64,000 nucleotides of DNA. Source: Alentia gelatinosa. Its lineage: Eukaryota; Annelida; Polychaeta; Phyllodocida; Polynoidae. Shown here piece by piece: positions 36,701-51,700 of the stretch. The translations under genes were made by a program, and so were the position numbers. The notes below the pieces were generated by a model. The model did not search any database and was not told the origin of the DNA. It saw only the letters and a program-made list of their open reading frames with translations. How positions within the stretch are numbered: position 1 is the first letter of the stretch; each line of letters begins with the position of its first letter. The stretch is from assembly GCA_950022655.1 (NCBI GenBank), contig OX465581.1, positions 107,863,125 to 107,927,124 of the forward strand. Reading direction: 5' to 3'.

Positions 36701-39700
36701 ATGTGATGAGCGTAAACAAAGAAAGAAGGAGAAGAGTTGGGGTGATTAGGAAAAATGGGGAAAGGAAGCGAGCCAGTCTGGGAAACCGGTAACAGACAAG
36801 TTAATGTGTGAATTAGTTATTTCTACAGTATACACTTTCTGAACTGTATTTCCATATTACAATTTCTTTTACTCATATACATACCAAACAAAACATGCGT
36901 CATAAGCTCACTACTGCTTTTCAAAGTACTCAGCAATGACTTTTAGGGACGTTAGATGAACGTATGTACCTGCCAAGCCAGTCCAGGTTGAACTTAATAG
37001 CTGTGTAGAGGTCTCGCTGGAGCCGCTCCATGATGAGAAGTACGGCGGGTGAACATCCTCCGCCATACGAGTAGTCGATCACAGACCCACGTAACGCTAC
37101 CAAACGGTCATGCTCCGGTAGATTCCTACAGCCGAGAAACAAGTAGAAATGTATTAAATGGCGGCATAATGCATCTAAATGAGTGAAACAGATGTAAAAG
37201 AAATGTAAAACAAGTCACATATTACAAACTAAGCGCCTCACTTCTGCTCAATGTACATACAGGACCACAGCTGTATAAAACAATAGGTATGTACACATCC
37301 AGTTTGAAACTTATCGATTCCCTTGGAGTTCCACTCATTGTAATACCTGTACATCGTTTGCGCTGACAGCACCATGTTTATTCTCAACCCGGTCTTCGAT
37401 ATGGCTGCTGTAACCATGCCTTCTATATGCACCATACAGTGATTCCTCTTGGGAATGTCTATTAAATATTTGGCAGATATTTTCCTGAAAAAGTTACCTT
37501 TAAAAAAAAATCTTTTATTTATTGATTGTTATTGGACGAGGCTAGATCTCGATTTATTCACTGACAACAAAATTCACCAGTTTCGGTGGTCTTACATTTT
37601 GCTGATGATATCAAAGTGCCATTTCCATGCCTCATCTACCAACATCATTAGGCGGATATGTTCAGTGTTGATGAGTATGAGTACCAAAGCAAAAAGCAGA
37701 AATACCATCAACGTTGTCACTTGTGGTCTATAGGCATAGCGAGAATCGAAGTGATGATACTGGCGGTAATCTTAGTCTAAGCAGAATGAACCTAGACCAT
37801 TAGGTTCTTACTGTACCGCCAGCTGGTTTATCGCCTTAGCCTACACCATACGCTGAACACTATGTCAAGGCAAGACAATGCCTACTCACTTTGTGTAGTA
37901 GAATTCCAAGGCCAAGTCGTTCCAATGTTTGTCGTCAGGGGGCACCACCGACTTGGTGGCGCAGGGTGAGAATCCTGCCCACATCTCACAGGAGTAAACG
38001 ACGCCGTACTGTCCCCGGCCAACCTCTCGGCCCAGCTGCGGCATGCCTACAAATATAAGTGCAACATTCTCAATCGATGTAAGCCTCTTTCACCATAGTG
38101 CTTTCACCGACAACTTTAGAAAATGTTTAATGAGCCCACAAACAGTAGTCGATTAGAATTTCCTGAAGGGTGAGGTTTCACCCCCAATCTCGTTCTCTAT
38201 TTTCACGATTTCGGTATGAAAATCTCCTTCATGACAGACAAAGTAGCGTAGCAGCGAGGTGGTATACAATGAGCTGTGTTGCACATAAAAAAGGGAAATA
38301 TGAAATAAAAATTATGTTATTTGCTTCAGCAGAACTAAGTACATTCCCCTTCCATTTTCACTATGTAAAAATAATGAAACTTCTGGAAAACTAGGCCTGT
38401 GACATGGTCGTGAACAATGTATTATTCTTCCTAGGAGTGACAGCCAATATGAACTACATTTCTGAAGGGGCTCTTCATTTCTGAAAGGGATCTTACCGTA
38501 GAGAACATAGTCCCGCAGCGATATACTCTCGAGCGCCAGCCGCGCCACCTTAGGGGCTTGGATCTTGCGCACTTTGAGACGGTGCTCCTCGGTGCGCTCT
38601 AGTCGACCGGAATGTCGCGCCTCCAGTTGCCGCAGTGCCGTCGAGAAGTGGTCATGAGAATTCTTCAACCGGTCCTTGATCTGGGAACATATACTCTTGG
38701 CCAACCTGATAAGTGAACACATCACAAACGGGGGAGGATTTAATACAATGGCTGATCTAGGAATCAAAGTGTTAAATTTGTTATTTCAGAGTTTCTGTTT
38801 ACCTCATTGTCTTCTGTCTAAAACCTCGTATCCCCNNNNNNNNNNNNNNNNNNNNNNNNNNNNNNNNNNNNNNNNNNNNNNNNNNNNNNNNNNNNNNNNN
38901 NNNNNNNNNNNNNNNNNNNNNNNNNNNNNNNNNNNNNNNNNNNNNNNNNNNNNNNNNNNNNNNNNNNNNNNNNNNNNNNNNNNNNNNNNNNNNNNNNNNN
39001 NNNNNNNNNNNNNNNNNNNNNNNNNNNNNNNNNNNCCTTTGATTTGCGAAAAATCTGTTTAGCATTGAATACTTTGAAATCATCTCTGTTATTAACAAGT
39101 TCACTGCATAATCTGATCATACCAGCATAATGTAGCAGTATACCACCACCCCTTTTCCTTATCGTGCACCAAACTTGATCTATTGTCCAGATAAATAGTA
39201 AAATCTGAATATCAATTTACAAAAAAAGATACTCTATTTTTCCTACCATCACAACCAAAAGTCCTCCTGGTATGAGAAGCGTAGAGACCTTGACCTTCAT
39301 ACTTTATGGTTTCTGATGGAAACAATGGAGTTTTTTTACGATTTGCTAATTGCAAAAACAAGTAAAGAACCTTTTATTGGGAGAAATATGTTCCAAGCTG
39401 TAGATATTTCCAAATGATTTCTATTAACTGTATTCTGTATTAAGAAAATATATGAAAAAATCATTAGCTGTATTTTTGTTTGAAGTGTTTTGGACGGAGC
39501 TAGCGAATGAGCGACTTAAAAGAATTGTGTTTGAAGATTACAAAACCCTATACCCCTAACTATCAAAGAAGACACGTGGCCTTCGAGCAGTTTAAATCAA
39601 AGGATGACCTGAATGCCACGTCGCAAAGCTGTACTACCATCTACAGCCACCGATTCAAAAAGCTGGCCACCACCACTATTCACATCACATCTATTTTACA

Positions 39701-42700
39701 GCTGAAGTAACCGCTTCTCGTGATAATACCATGCAGAACCAGCAGGTTTTTACAGGACTTTTTAGTAGAGGACTATGTACACTAAGCAGAAAACAGGCGT
39801 CGCCGGGGTTGCTAGGTCATGTCAATAACGTTCGGAGAGTTTTAACACCGAGGACCTGAGACGTTTAGTGAGACATTGGTTCTTGATTCGTAACCGAATG
39901 CAACATATGTACAAGCATATGTTCTCAATAGAAGATAAGAAACTCAAGAGTACTTGCATTTCATTTCTACACACTTACATTCTGCAAAATATCAGTTATT
40001 AGATATTAATGAGTTTTCACGAGAATCAAAACTGTAGTGAGTAAGGTGTGTCCGTAAAGAAAGGAGAGATAGTATTTGTATAAGGTGTCTCTAAATGTTT
40101 TATCCATACACAAGATGTTATCACACTAAGATGCTACTTCGTGAAACAAAATGACCTTACTGGGATAATTGTAATGCTCCAAGCTCCCTGAAATATATAG
40201 ACATGAAAGTGCAATGAGTATATCATGGGCTCTATTTTCAGATTACACACTGTTCAAACACGCTAGAGCTTTTCAAGACATAACTATGGATATCTTGAAT
40301 ACGGTTATCTTTTCAACGATTTCAATGACCCATTCGGTTCGTTTTAACCAGAGCTCATCGATCCACGTGTCAGCCATTCTACAACAGCGGCTAAAATTCT
40401 GATTATCCGTAGGAAGACCCGACTTTTATTGATAATGCAACAGGTCTGGACATCATATACAGATGAAGGTATATTCTGCCAAACATATGTAGGTGCTTTT
40501 GGGTCCGTTTGCGTAACCACAACCATGAATATCGCTACTGCTATGATTATGATATACAGAAAACCCATTTTAACTTCAATACCAAAGCGATAAACAAATG
40601 TCACTATCAATAACCAATCTATAAGGCCCTATATGACTGCCATATACTGACTGTATGGGTTGTAAAGTAATTCATTTTGATTCGATTTTGCTGTTAGAAA
40701 TGTATTGATCTGCGAATCGAATATACCTAGGAAATATGATTCTTGGAGACAACTATAAGTAGAGCGTTCTTTGTTTGTTTATTTGTGGTTTAACGTCCCA
40801 GGGGACCCTGAGGGTATATAGGGACTAGTAGAGAGTTAAAGTTAAATGACGATTTCATCGTAGTACGTATTTCTGTTGTTACCAACACCAACAAGGTCGG
40901 GGTAGTGTAAAAACTGTAGTTTATAACGTACAACGATAATAATTCCTCATGTTATCGATAGCAAATGGATCCCTAAGTGTATCAACAGTAAATACCAAAC
41001 ACAGATTCTCCAGACACACACGTACACGCCATAGAAGACAATTCCCGACTTTTGACGAGCACAGCGGGAATATTTTATTCCTGACTATATTTCCCTGTCA
41101 CATTTACAGGACAATATACAAAACACTAAATACGTCTTGAGCAAAGATCTACTCACTCCAGATTGAAAGAGTGATTCTTAGGGAGAGCGGTTATCTAATG
41201 TCCCCTAAAAGTAACACATTATCAGCAGATAAGAAAGTGCGTTGGCAGATACCTGCTTATCTAACCCAATATATAAGTATTACTAATGAATATAGATCGA
41301 ACGAGTAAGGAAACAAATTGTAAATAACGCTGAGCCATAACTGTGAGATATCTTATTAACTGACAGTTGAATTAGAGCTGTATCTCAGTTGCCTCGTCTT
41401 TTCTTAAGTTACCTAGAGATTTTCTTCTCCCGAATTATGACAAGTTCAAATGGGGTGCTCAGAGTAGGCGTCAGGGTCGACCAAAAACTATTACCGTCCT
41501 CAAAATGCAACTTGTTTATTTTTGAAACTATGAAGTGGGCATCCCTTTGTAGAGTGTTTTAGTGTTAGACTCAAATCTGGTCATCTCTAAAACAGCAGGA
41601 CAGCATACGATGGCTACTTGTGTCTGCAAAGACATACTAATGGACAGGACATCCTTTAATGCCTTTATCTATCTCCCTTGTCACCACTGTCAGAGATAAA
41701 CTATTTCCAAAGTGGTATGCATTCTTGGTTATCATGATCACTTATGTCATACAGAATCTGATGTCACTTATAAGAAATCAGTTTTCTTTGAAACTAGCCT
41801 TTATTAGATGCAATATGATCGTTTCTTTTTAATAGAAAAAAATTGTATTTCAACTACTTAAAAGAAATAAAATTGAAAACGTTTTAAAAACTCGATATAA
41901 ACTGCAGTCTAATCGAGTTAAAAGAAGAAAATGCATTTCATTTCTAAATAAACGCACGAAAATTATCATCCATTATGAAGGCCAGGTTGAGCTGAATCTA
42001 TATCATTCAACATAACTCACCTGATATACGCTATCTTAATCTTTGCTATCTTGTGACACAATTTGTCTTAATCTACCATCAGTAGGACATAAAGCTTCGA
42101 TAACATGACATGTAAATATGTAACAAATAGAATTGAATAACCATAATATAACATAGTATAACATAAGACAGTAGTGCCCATATTTATTGACAAGCAGTAG
42201 ATAGGTCGAATAGGGGTCAATTCTTACACCACCTCCTACGTAATACTCTTGGAACAATATACCCCTTTGATACAGTTAAATCATCAGGGCCTAGTATCCA
42301 TCTGACGAAATATATGGTGTTATGGCTGCTATTATGTCTACTATGGCACTCGTAAGTTGGGCTTTCAGGACTCGTTATAGACTACCACCCTGTCAATTTG
42401 AAATATTTATATAGAACGTCCTGACCATGCTGTACAAGCTACTAAACGAGATGATAATTTACAGTTCATACGGAACGAGGCGTTAACGCCGAGTTCCGTA
42501 CAAATAGTAAATTATTATCAGGTTTTGTGGCTTGTAGAAGCATGGTTGGACCTTAAATATCTACTATATACCCGAAATTAAGAAAAATCATCAATTTAAT
42601 TTTGGCATAAGGACTAATATTTCAGTTTACGTATACGGAACAAGTGTTCCGTATTTTCTTGTACGGAACACTGTTCCGTATGGTATTTTTACGTCATATA

Positions 42701-45700
42701 GCGAAATGGTGCGTATTTACAGTATATACGGCATGGGTATATAGTAAATTTGTATATCATGTAAAAGAAAATGTCCTAGCATTCAGGGAAAAAACACTTT
42801 TTAGATTAGCCTTTGGAATTTTATCTAAAAAAGCTTGTCATCATATATTTCCTACTGACATTTAAATGTAGTATTTAAGACACTACACAAATGTAGTATT
42901 TAAGACACTGTATCTTGTCATGTACCAATTATAAAATTCCTGTCCTGAAGAAGGCACACCAAGCCGAAACGTTGACATTAAGGAAATTAAAAAGTTGTTC
43001 ATTGTCAAAAAAATGGATCGGACATTAGTCTGTGCAGCGTCGAAGAGTTAGCCAGGATTTTACCTCGTCTTTGTATTTAAAGATGTTATACTCATGTACA
43101 TTTGCGAATTCGATATGTTATGAATACATGGATATAACCTCATCCATTATTGCTGTGTCTAACAGAAAATTTTGATGAAAGTTATTTTGATAATAATGTG
43201 AGTGTTAACTGTGAACTATTTGAACATACACTTCAAACATAGCGACACAATTTCTCTCTTAGCCACAGTTGATATGACATTCAGTTTATAAAAGGTAAAC
43301 ATATTTTCAAGGCGCTCAATATCAAAGCTAATCGTTTACAATGCTGACAACTAGTCATGTGATGTTTGATCAACGTGACTATTTGACTGGTATTAACTTG
43401 CTGATGCCAGCTATACCTGAAGTTCACAAATACATGTACATGTGTATGCTATTTTTAGACCCATAACCCGCAGTAATGGGGAGAACCGGCCCTGACTACT
43501 TACATGGTTCATCTCCCCTGTATTATGGGGCAACAGAAAATAATTCCGTTGTGAGTAGGAACCGGCCCTGCATTCAGCCTATGACTTTCTTTTTCAATTT
43601 ACCGAGGCAATGTCCACGGTGCGTCATAAACCCAACAGTATGTATTCATATATGAACCACAGACTGACTCAGTAGAATTTGCATGAGTGATTGCCTCAAT
43701 TCTTTGCGTCACTGGTCGACGTCAGATTTCAAACAATACGGGAACGCCAACTTACTCTCTCGGAGACCTGGTCTGATGTCAATTGCATTTCATTAGATTA
43801 TAATGTAAGCCTTGCTAATATCTAGAGTAGAACATCTTTCCTGAAACCGGACTTGCAAAAGTGCTTACTTTTATAAATATTTACACCCGCTCATGTAGTA
43901 GGGAGTTAATAAATGTCAGATTATACTGGAATGTGGGAAGCATCATAGATGGTTTATGTATAAATACTCGTGTATTCAGGTGGATGTATGTATGAAGTAT
44001 ATATACCTCAGGGTATCCGTCGATATACATGTAGTAAGTGTCGATTTCACTGATGTAACGAACCGTTCTTTAAATGCTGTGATCTTTGAATTTATCATGT
44101 GAATGATTCTGTCGGGAGTCCGTGACATTCTTTTAATACTTTTGCGACTTATTTTTTTTTACAGTTATACTGGATACAATTACTGATGACGCCCTGAAAA
44201 TATCTGGGCGTCTTTGTCTGGATGCCGGACATTGGACACGAAGTATACAGATGTTTTTCGAAAGGTATCTGCGCCACGTCCTAACATTCTAAGTACAAGT
44301 TTGCAGTGTGTTCTGATGTGGTACGCCCCCGAACTTTCCCGGGATACAAACATTGAATGTGACCAGGAACTGCTCCCAAACACAACATAGTAGGTGATCA
44401 ACGTCAGACTATATGGAACTACAGTTTATTTAACTACATCATAGTTTGGGGTATTCTTAAAGCGAGATTCTGGCAACTCGCCAAAGCCTAGCGATTTGCT
44501 AAAGTCTGGCAACACAAACGCCTCGGGATATTAATTCATGCATGACCAAAGTGGATCTACGCTTTCTATACCAACATTTTCTTTTCATTTTTATAAATCG
44601 TTTGCTTTATGATTTTTCAAATGGCCGCCTATCTGGTTTCAGAGCTGACTTGCATCCACTCATTTCCAGAAATAATCTGTACATATGAATAGCTTCATTA
44701 TATTACGTTAATAAGGGTACTTAATCACTTCATTTCCATCACGTTCTTCAATCATCTAACACGTTAACTCAGACAATCACCCTTCTTTGTATATTGTCAT
44801 AGTTTTGTCTCTGACGTTGGGCCAACGTCGAAATAAACACGAACTGACTTTCACTTAAAACGTCCGCCTACGTTAATCGATCTTTCAAAATAATCTGAGA
44901 ATGTTCTATTGATTATCAACCAAATACTTCTGATAGAAGGGTTCACCCAGGTAACGTTCAATAGATAACTTATTTCTTTATCGAAGAGATGGCAGCTTTC
45001 CTTTCCTTTTGTATCAGATATAAGTGTTGGTCAAAACTAGAACCGGTCACACTGCTGCAATGCAACTGTCTGGCTGGCATTGTAATATGATATTATTATT
45101 ACTAAGGTTCGGTGTAAGATTTGTTTTTCTTAGTTCAAAATCATTTACTATATCCAGACGCTCTTCTCTGCAATATCACATAGTTACAAGACAATACTGA
45201 AAAACGACCGACACAGTCGAAATAGCAAATACAACAAGGACATAAACGAGGGCAATGTCAGTTATTTAAGTTTTCACTTGAATAAATAGGTAATTTGACT
45301 CTGCTTGTGTCATACATTGTAGTAAAATTACAGAACTTCTAAAATCACGTGCTGTTTGAGATAATATTCAAGACTAAATACATCATGCCGGTATGTTTCT
45401 GTCGTTCTAAAGGAGCAAATATGCTTTGATTTCTCTAATAAAAAAGGCACCAGGCGGGCCCACTCAAACTTGTTCAGACCTGCCACAGACACTTGGTATG
45501 TAAGTTCCAAATAAGGGACCGGGTAAGCCCACCCGGCAATGGGTGGTGATCTTGAACAAAATACCTGAACAGGGACAACTGAAAAAGTTGGTATACATAT
45601 TCAGGGTTCCCAAAGAATTCTTTATAGAAATGATTTTTCTGGTCATTTTCCAAATTTCCAGGTATAAATACCATATATAGAATGCACCTTTTAAGAATAT

Positions 45701-48700
45701 GGCCTCCCATCATCCCTCATACTTGTCCTAGCTTTTATATACAGGGATGTCAGTTTGGGTCATGAAAAACAGAAGAAATATTTCTCATGTGGAATTTGCT
45801 GCCTCAGAGAGATTGAGAAAACACGAAAAACACCTCGTTATTGGCCATGGAATGGAGCTGGGGTGTGTGTGGAGATTTGAATCACTATTAATTGGTGTGG
45901 ATGAGGCCCAATTTATTCTCTATTTTACACAAGAAAAGAATTTGATTTCATGAACTAAAAATAACAACAAGGATGTCCTTGGAAAATCGGCCATCTCTGT
46001 ATTGATGCCTTTATCAGGCATGAGAACATATGACCAACAATAGGGCCCTGGAAGCTCCTGGAATTTGAGCTGTTTCCAGTGCTTTTGAGGGCAATTCTGA
46101 GTGTTAATTTTTTTATGGTGAAAATCTCCACAAGTAAACAATCCATTGATCCGAATTATAGTCCACAGACCTGTTTGATGACAAAATTACAGAAATTTGC
46201 TGATCAATGGAAAATTCTCATGCAAGCTTTGTTCAGGGATATTACCAATTTCTAAAGAAAATAAAATTTTTAGGGCTCTGATAGATTCTATTTATAATTA
46301 TCATAACGGATATGCATGTGTACTATTCTATGTTGACAATCCTCTCTTTGCTGGTTTTAGAGTTTGATCTTTTGAATTAAATATTTTATAATGAACACAT
46401 TTGGAGTACGTCTGTTTTATACGCTACTTTTATCAGCATTATTTGTATCTTACTTTCCAAGTCGGTGTAAGAGAATGGTACAGACTTCAGAAAGAAATCT
46501 TAATTTCTTAATCTATTTCTGTTTTTCTGCTAAACAGAAAAAACAACAAACTTACTCCTTTTCTCACTTTTTCAAGTCACCTAAGAGACATTGTTAAAAA
46601 TATTGGGTTCCTTTCAAGTCCAGGACATTAGTTCACAGAAAAAGAGACAAAGTCAAACTAAACCATAATAATCATAATTTGTCTCAAAAAATATATTAAG
46701 AAAGTGCGAAACCTGATTATAAAGGAATATGTCTTGGGATCCTCCCAAGTACAACAATTATAAACATGAGACAGCGTAGCTGTAAACTATGGGTATATAG
46801 TATGACTGTCTGTAAGGTAAATTCGCGAGGTGGGAATTTGCCTATTTGCCAGATCTCGCATTTAAGTTCGAGTCTATTTTACAGAATTTTAAGATTCCAT
46901 GATTTTTCCATGAGTTTTCTAGGTTGATCCCATTTTCCAGGTGCTGTGATATGCCTCTGAGAGTGCGGCGTGTTGTAAACTATACATCGTCCTACAGGAA
47001 TTGGACGACTGTTGTCAACTCTCAGAAGAGATGTCTTGGGGCTACCAACTAGATCTCACGAAGTTGCTGGGCATTATACCAGGATACACATCCATCGAAC
47101 AAAATGCTCTAGTGCGACAAATATCTATTTTGAATGATAATAAACATAAATGACTGAACTCTCTCATCGTTTAACTGAAAAGAATGGGTGCCCCAGCAGA
47201 AATAGACATAGAAAGTGTGCCCCATGGAACTCGAACAATAAGCCCCCTCCCCCCCCCCCCCCCTCAACACAGGAATAACGGAAAACAATATTGGCCCCCA
47301 TGGGGGGGGGGGGGAAATGATGAAGAAATTGATGCCCACCTCCAGAAAACTCTCCCCACTCGCCGTACATGATGAACCTCCCTTATCAAAGTCATTTTCA
47401 CCCATTATCAGCTTAGCTTGCTAGTTCTCAGGACTCGAGCACTGCTGGATTACCTGTAAATAGCTGCGGAGCTAAAACCACCGATGTAGAGGCACTAAGC
47501 AGAAAGAAATACTATGTATTCACCGATATTCCCAAATCCGCTGGGCATATCCATGTGCCTTTTTTGCATGAGAGGTGATCGGATTCTCCACCGATTTGGC
47601 CACAAAATACCGATGAGGGGACCAGACCTCCGGTGCACTAATCGTGTTACAAGATATACCACTTTAGATAAAAGATTTCTTGGCGGTTGCTACCGGATAA
47701 AGGCTACTTGAAATGAAGGTCATATGTGGCTGGTGGCAGGAGGGTTTCGTGTTCTATATATTCGTTGGTGGAAGATAAATGGTGATAGCCCTAAGTGGTG
47801 GCGACACGCTGAAGATAGCTGGGAGTAGCTGCCCAGGTCACCCGAAATATTAATGGTAATATAGGGGAACTTGTTTCCGTATTATCATATACATTAAGAT
47901 ACTGATCAAAGTGGTGATTAGTCTACCTCGACAGAGTAAGCCATGTCCACCATTATCAAGTAACTCAAACTTGTATGTTTTTGATAACGAAACTAGCGAC
48001 TTCGTCGAGTCTGAGTTAAATATAGAAAAATATAGAAAAATCAGATGTCAGACTGCCAATAACAGGATTCGAACTCACGACACTCACATTCCCAGCCGAA
48101 GGCTCTGCTGACTACTCCACAAAGCCAGATGCTCTGCTAGAGTAAAATCACAGAGTAAAAATATCCTTACTCTGTGGTAAAATACTTAGGCTGGTGGTGG
48201 GTGGGGGTAGGGGAATCAGCGGAGTTTTGAAAGGGCTACCAGCGAATTGAGATCTCATTGGTTTCTCACGAGAAAAGTAGATCAGAAAACTATAATACTA
48301 AACTTTGATTTCGGCATGGCTCAAAATAAATTGGAAGAGAAGAAGTTTGTCTGAGTATAGTCCTATAAAAAAGAAGAACAGGTTCGAGTTTTTCACTACA
48401 CGAGAACCTCGTGGCTCTTCAGTCTCCATGCCTAGGTCTGGTTCACTTTGTATCTATGTACGGGAGACACTCCAAGCGGATTCTACCAGAATCATAGTTT
48501 TTTTAGATATAGTAGGTAACAAGCACCCTTGATATCGAAGCAAGCACCCTCAGTGCGAAACATTGTTACTACACCGCCCCGCAATGATATGTGACTGTAA
48601 GTGTTCCGCTATGTATAATAGAAATGCGATATACATTAGAAAGGGAGATAGCGATAAGGCTTAGTCTGAGGATATGAAGAGTTCAAGGCCCTCGAGGTAG

Positions 48701-51700
48701 GTGATACATGTGGCGAGAGTTATTTAGTTGTACAACCGAGACCAAACCAGAACTCGACCAAAACGAACTATTTCCATGGTTGAAAGGAGAACTCGACCCA
48801 TTTTGGATAAATCAACCCGTGACGTTGCCCAGTAAAATGAGCCAGTTGGTGTTGGGAATATTGTTAGGGGCATGTGTCCATGACGACAGGCCACATACTT
48901 CCTACAAAGTATATTATGGTTAGTACGTTGCTAAGTGTTGTCTGTTTGGCAGTTACCGCTTAAGAATCCTACAAAGTATAGTAGTTCATATTTTCTAAAT
49001 TTACATACCATAATTGAGTTGGGTGTCGTGATATTTCACACAGGTTCCTTTCGTTACGGGTTGAGATCTTTAACGGGTTGAGTTCGTTACGGCTCGAAAG
49101 TTACGGGTGAGTTCGTTTGGGGTCGAGTTCTCCAATTTACTCCAGAACATTACTTCATGTCATGCTCTAATTAGATAACCCCAACCCCAGGAGACAATCA
49201 ATTGTGTACCAATTATTGGTACTGAGGAGCTGAAGCAACACTTGATAGTATATCAATCATTCCCGGAGCATCCGCCGAATGACACCTGACCTGTTCCTGG
49301 ACTAATAATGCTTCCTGGACCATTGGGTTAATTCAAGTGTAACGAAAATGAAAGCTGGGTCATGTAAGGCATTCAGAGTTCACGGTTTCTATGCCAGGGA
49401 ATTTTTAGGAGGCTAAACACTAAACGTCAAAGACTATCCTAATAATGTATGAAAGATATAGATTCCAGAGTCAAGGTTTTCCCTCTACGATCAACCACGA
49501 GACTACCACCAAAAATGCTTACTGGCCGCCCTCATCACATTTCTTTTTTTATATTCAAGTTTTATTTAATGACGTTACAATCGTTCATCTGTTTCCAGAC
49601 GATCATATTGTGTTTTGGTATGTAAATAGACATCGTCTATAATTTAAGTACAACGTGTACACATATTAAAGTGAAAATTACATTTCTATTCTATCACACA
49701 CCATTAGATGACCATCAAGAGAGTGAATGTTTTAATGTTTAATAGGTTTATTGCTGAGTACCTCGTTAGATCTCTGCTAAGCAATTCTTATTCGAAGGAC
49801 GCATGAAACAGAAGTTACTTTTTTTTTAAACCAGAAGAATATGCATCCCCAACCCTTTATAATGTAGACTAAATACCTCTTTTGACCAGTGAGAACAGCC
49901 TTGCTATATGAGCAAAGTTATTGAAAGCGATGTAATTGAACTTAATAAAGACGATGCATCTAATAACCAAAAGCGCAGAAACCAAGGTATGTTACACTGA
50001 TAAAACAAGGGGTAGATTGCCACCATTGGACAGTGTAGGCATGGCCTAGTTATGAGCAATATACAAGTAAGGTTACATGAATTCTGAAACTAATATACAT
50101 CGCAAACAATCCAGGACCTCATTTAAAACTTTTTTTCATTTGAAACTAACACCCCTCCCTTCCAAATATGTGAATTAAGACGTAGATGTAGAGTTCTAAC
50201 CAGCCGATGGTGGATATGCTATCAATACCACACTTAACCCTTTAAGGACGGGTGCCTGTGGCCAAGCTACTGCCTGAAGGACGGGTGCTGGTGGCACTTT
50301 ATACCGCTAGGGGGCGAGTACACAGTCGTTAAAACCCATAATTAAATTGTTTAGTCATGTGACAAGATATATAATCTTAAATATTTTATTTCTTTTGAAT
50401 AGAGATACTGATAATGATATCATACATATATTCTGTAAAAATTTCATTAATGTTCCTCCATTATTTTTGGTTAAAAACGATTTTGTAGATTTTAAAGAAA
50501 TGATGCCTCAAGGCATCATTCGCCCTTGCCTGGATGATGCCTCAAGGCATCATTCGCCCTGGGCTGGATGATGCCTCAAGGCATCATTCGCCCTTAAAAG
50601 GTTAACAAGAAATACCAAATGAAGCAGCTCACCTTCAAACTCGAAGTCGGCGGCGTTCTGCAGCAGGTCTTCCCGCATGTCGGCTATAGTCTCAGCGATG
50701 ATCTTCTTGATTTCGTCCTGCTTTTTGAGTGCCATTTCCATCAGCATGGAATAGAGTTCCGTCTCTTTTTGGCGCGCGAACTCGAGGCGGCGCGGCGTGA
50801 TGGTGAGGTCACGCTGCATGTCGAACGCCGTCTCGATGAAGTTCTGCAGACAGCGCTCGTGCACCACGTTCAGCAGGTTCGTCGTGCGCACCAGGTGACT
50901 GCGCAGCACCTTGCGTACGAAGGGCACAATATTCGAGAAGTTGGTGAAATTCTCGATGAGGTCACTCTCCACTCGGTAGGAGTTTGTGTCCAGGTTATCC
51001 TTGCTTTCCGAGAGTAGGTTCAAGTAGCCGATATCCAGCAACTGCTGGAAGACGGTCAGCACCGGGGCAATGTCTTTACTGTCTGCCAGCTTCTGGCTGT
51101 GCCTCTCTATGGCGTTTTGAATGGTCCGCATCGGAGCTACCTGCGTGTTGTTTATAAGAGTTTGCTTCAGTTCGAACTGCACAGGTGAGGGCACTTTGAT
51201 GAAGAGCACCGGTTGGTTCTCTGCGATATTTTTCAGCTCTTTCAGATTTTCAATGTCCTGGATGGAGACATTGTGGAAAACATGTTATTCGAGACAAAGG
51301 GCAAACCTTATTTATGGAAGAGGTCTATTGCAAGATGTGCTAAAAGAAACACTTAGATGTGAAATATCATAAATTCCCGCATACAAGACGAGTGTTATAT
51401 GCGAATCAAACCCCTGGTGCGTCTTAACCCTTTCCTTACTAATGATGCCACTATGGCATTCCCCAGCCACGGGCGAATGATGCCATATGGCATTCCCCAG
51501 CCATGGGCGAATGATGCCAAATGGCATCATTTGACATTTTACAATTTAGGCCTATAATTCATGAAATAATCAATATTATAACACCATTTTTATACAAAAT
51601 ATGTATTTAGATATGACCAACATAATTATTGAAAAAAATATGAAATGGTTGCCATGGTGACAAAAATCACGTCACGTGACACCATTTTTGAAATTTGGTG

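Larger units (their letters stand above)
38706..50632 (-). other. 12-kb DSTYK intron interval that should contain one or more missing exons
   Basis: Human DSTYK has about 130-140 residues between the block ending near EFE (exon at 50633) and the LAKSICSQ exon (38705). I find no exon for them here; apart from repeats the interval is AT-rich and non-coding in appearance. It contains the N gap (38836-39035), the TACGGAAC palindromes, a hammerhead-like core, a tRNA-derived SINE, C-rich repeats and MITE copy C. Short ORFs at 39507-39710, 45474-45713, 45747-45953 and 48708-48923 have no recognised family. Confidence 0.5.

Noticed and set aside
38676..39120. ORFs of about 100-128 codons across the N gap
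   Set aside because: They exist only because undetermined bases cannot contain stop codons.
47109..47405. Pro/Gly-rich ORFs on both strands
   Set aside because: They are translations of C and G homopolymer runs in a repeat.
48053..48131. Functional tRNA gene on the minus strand
   Set aside because: Box A and box B are present, but acceptor and anticodon stems do not form; better explained as a SINE.
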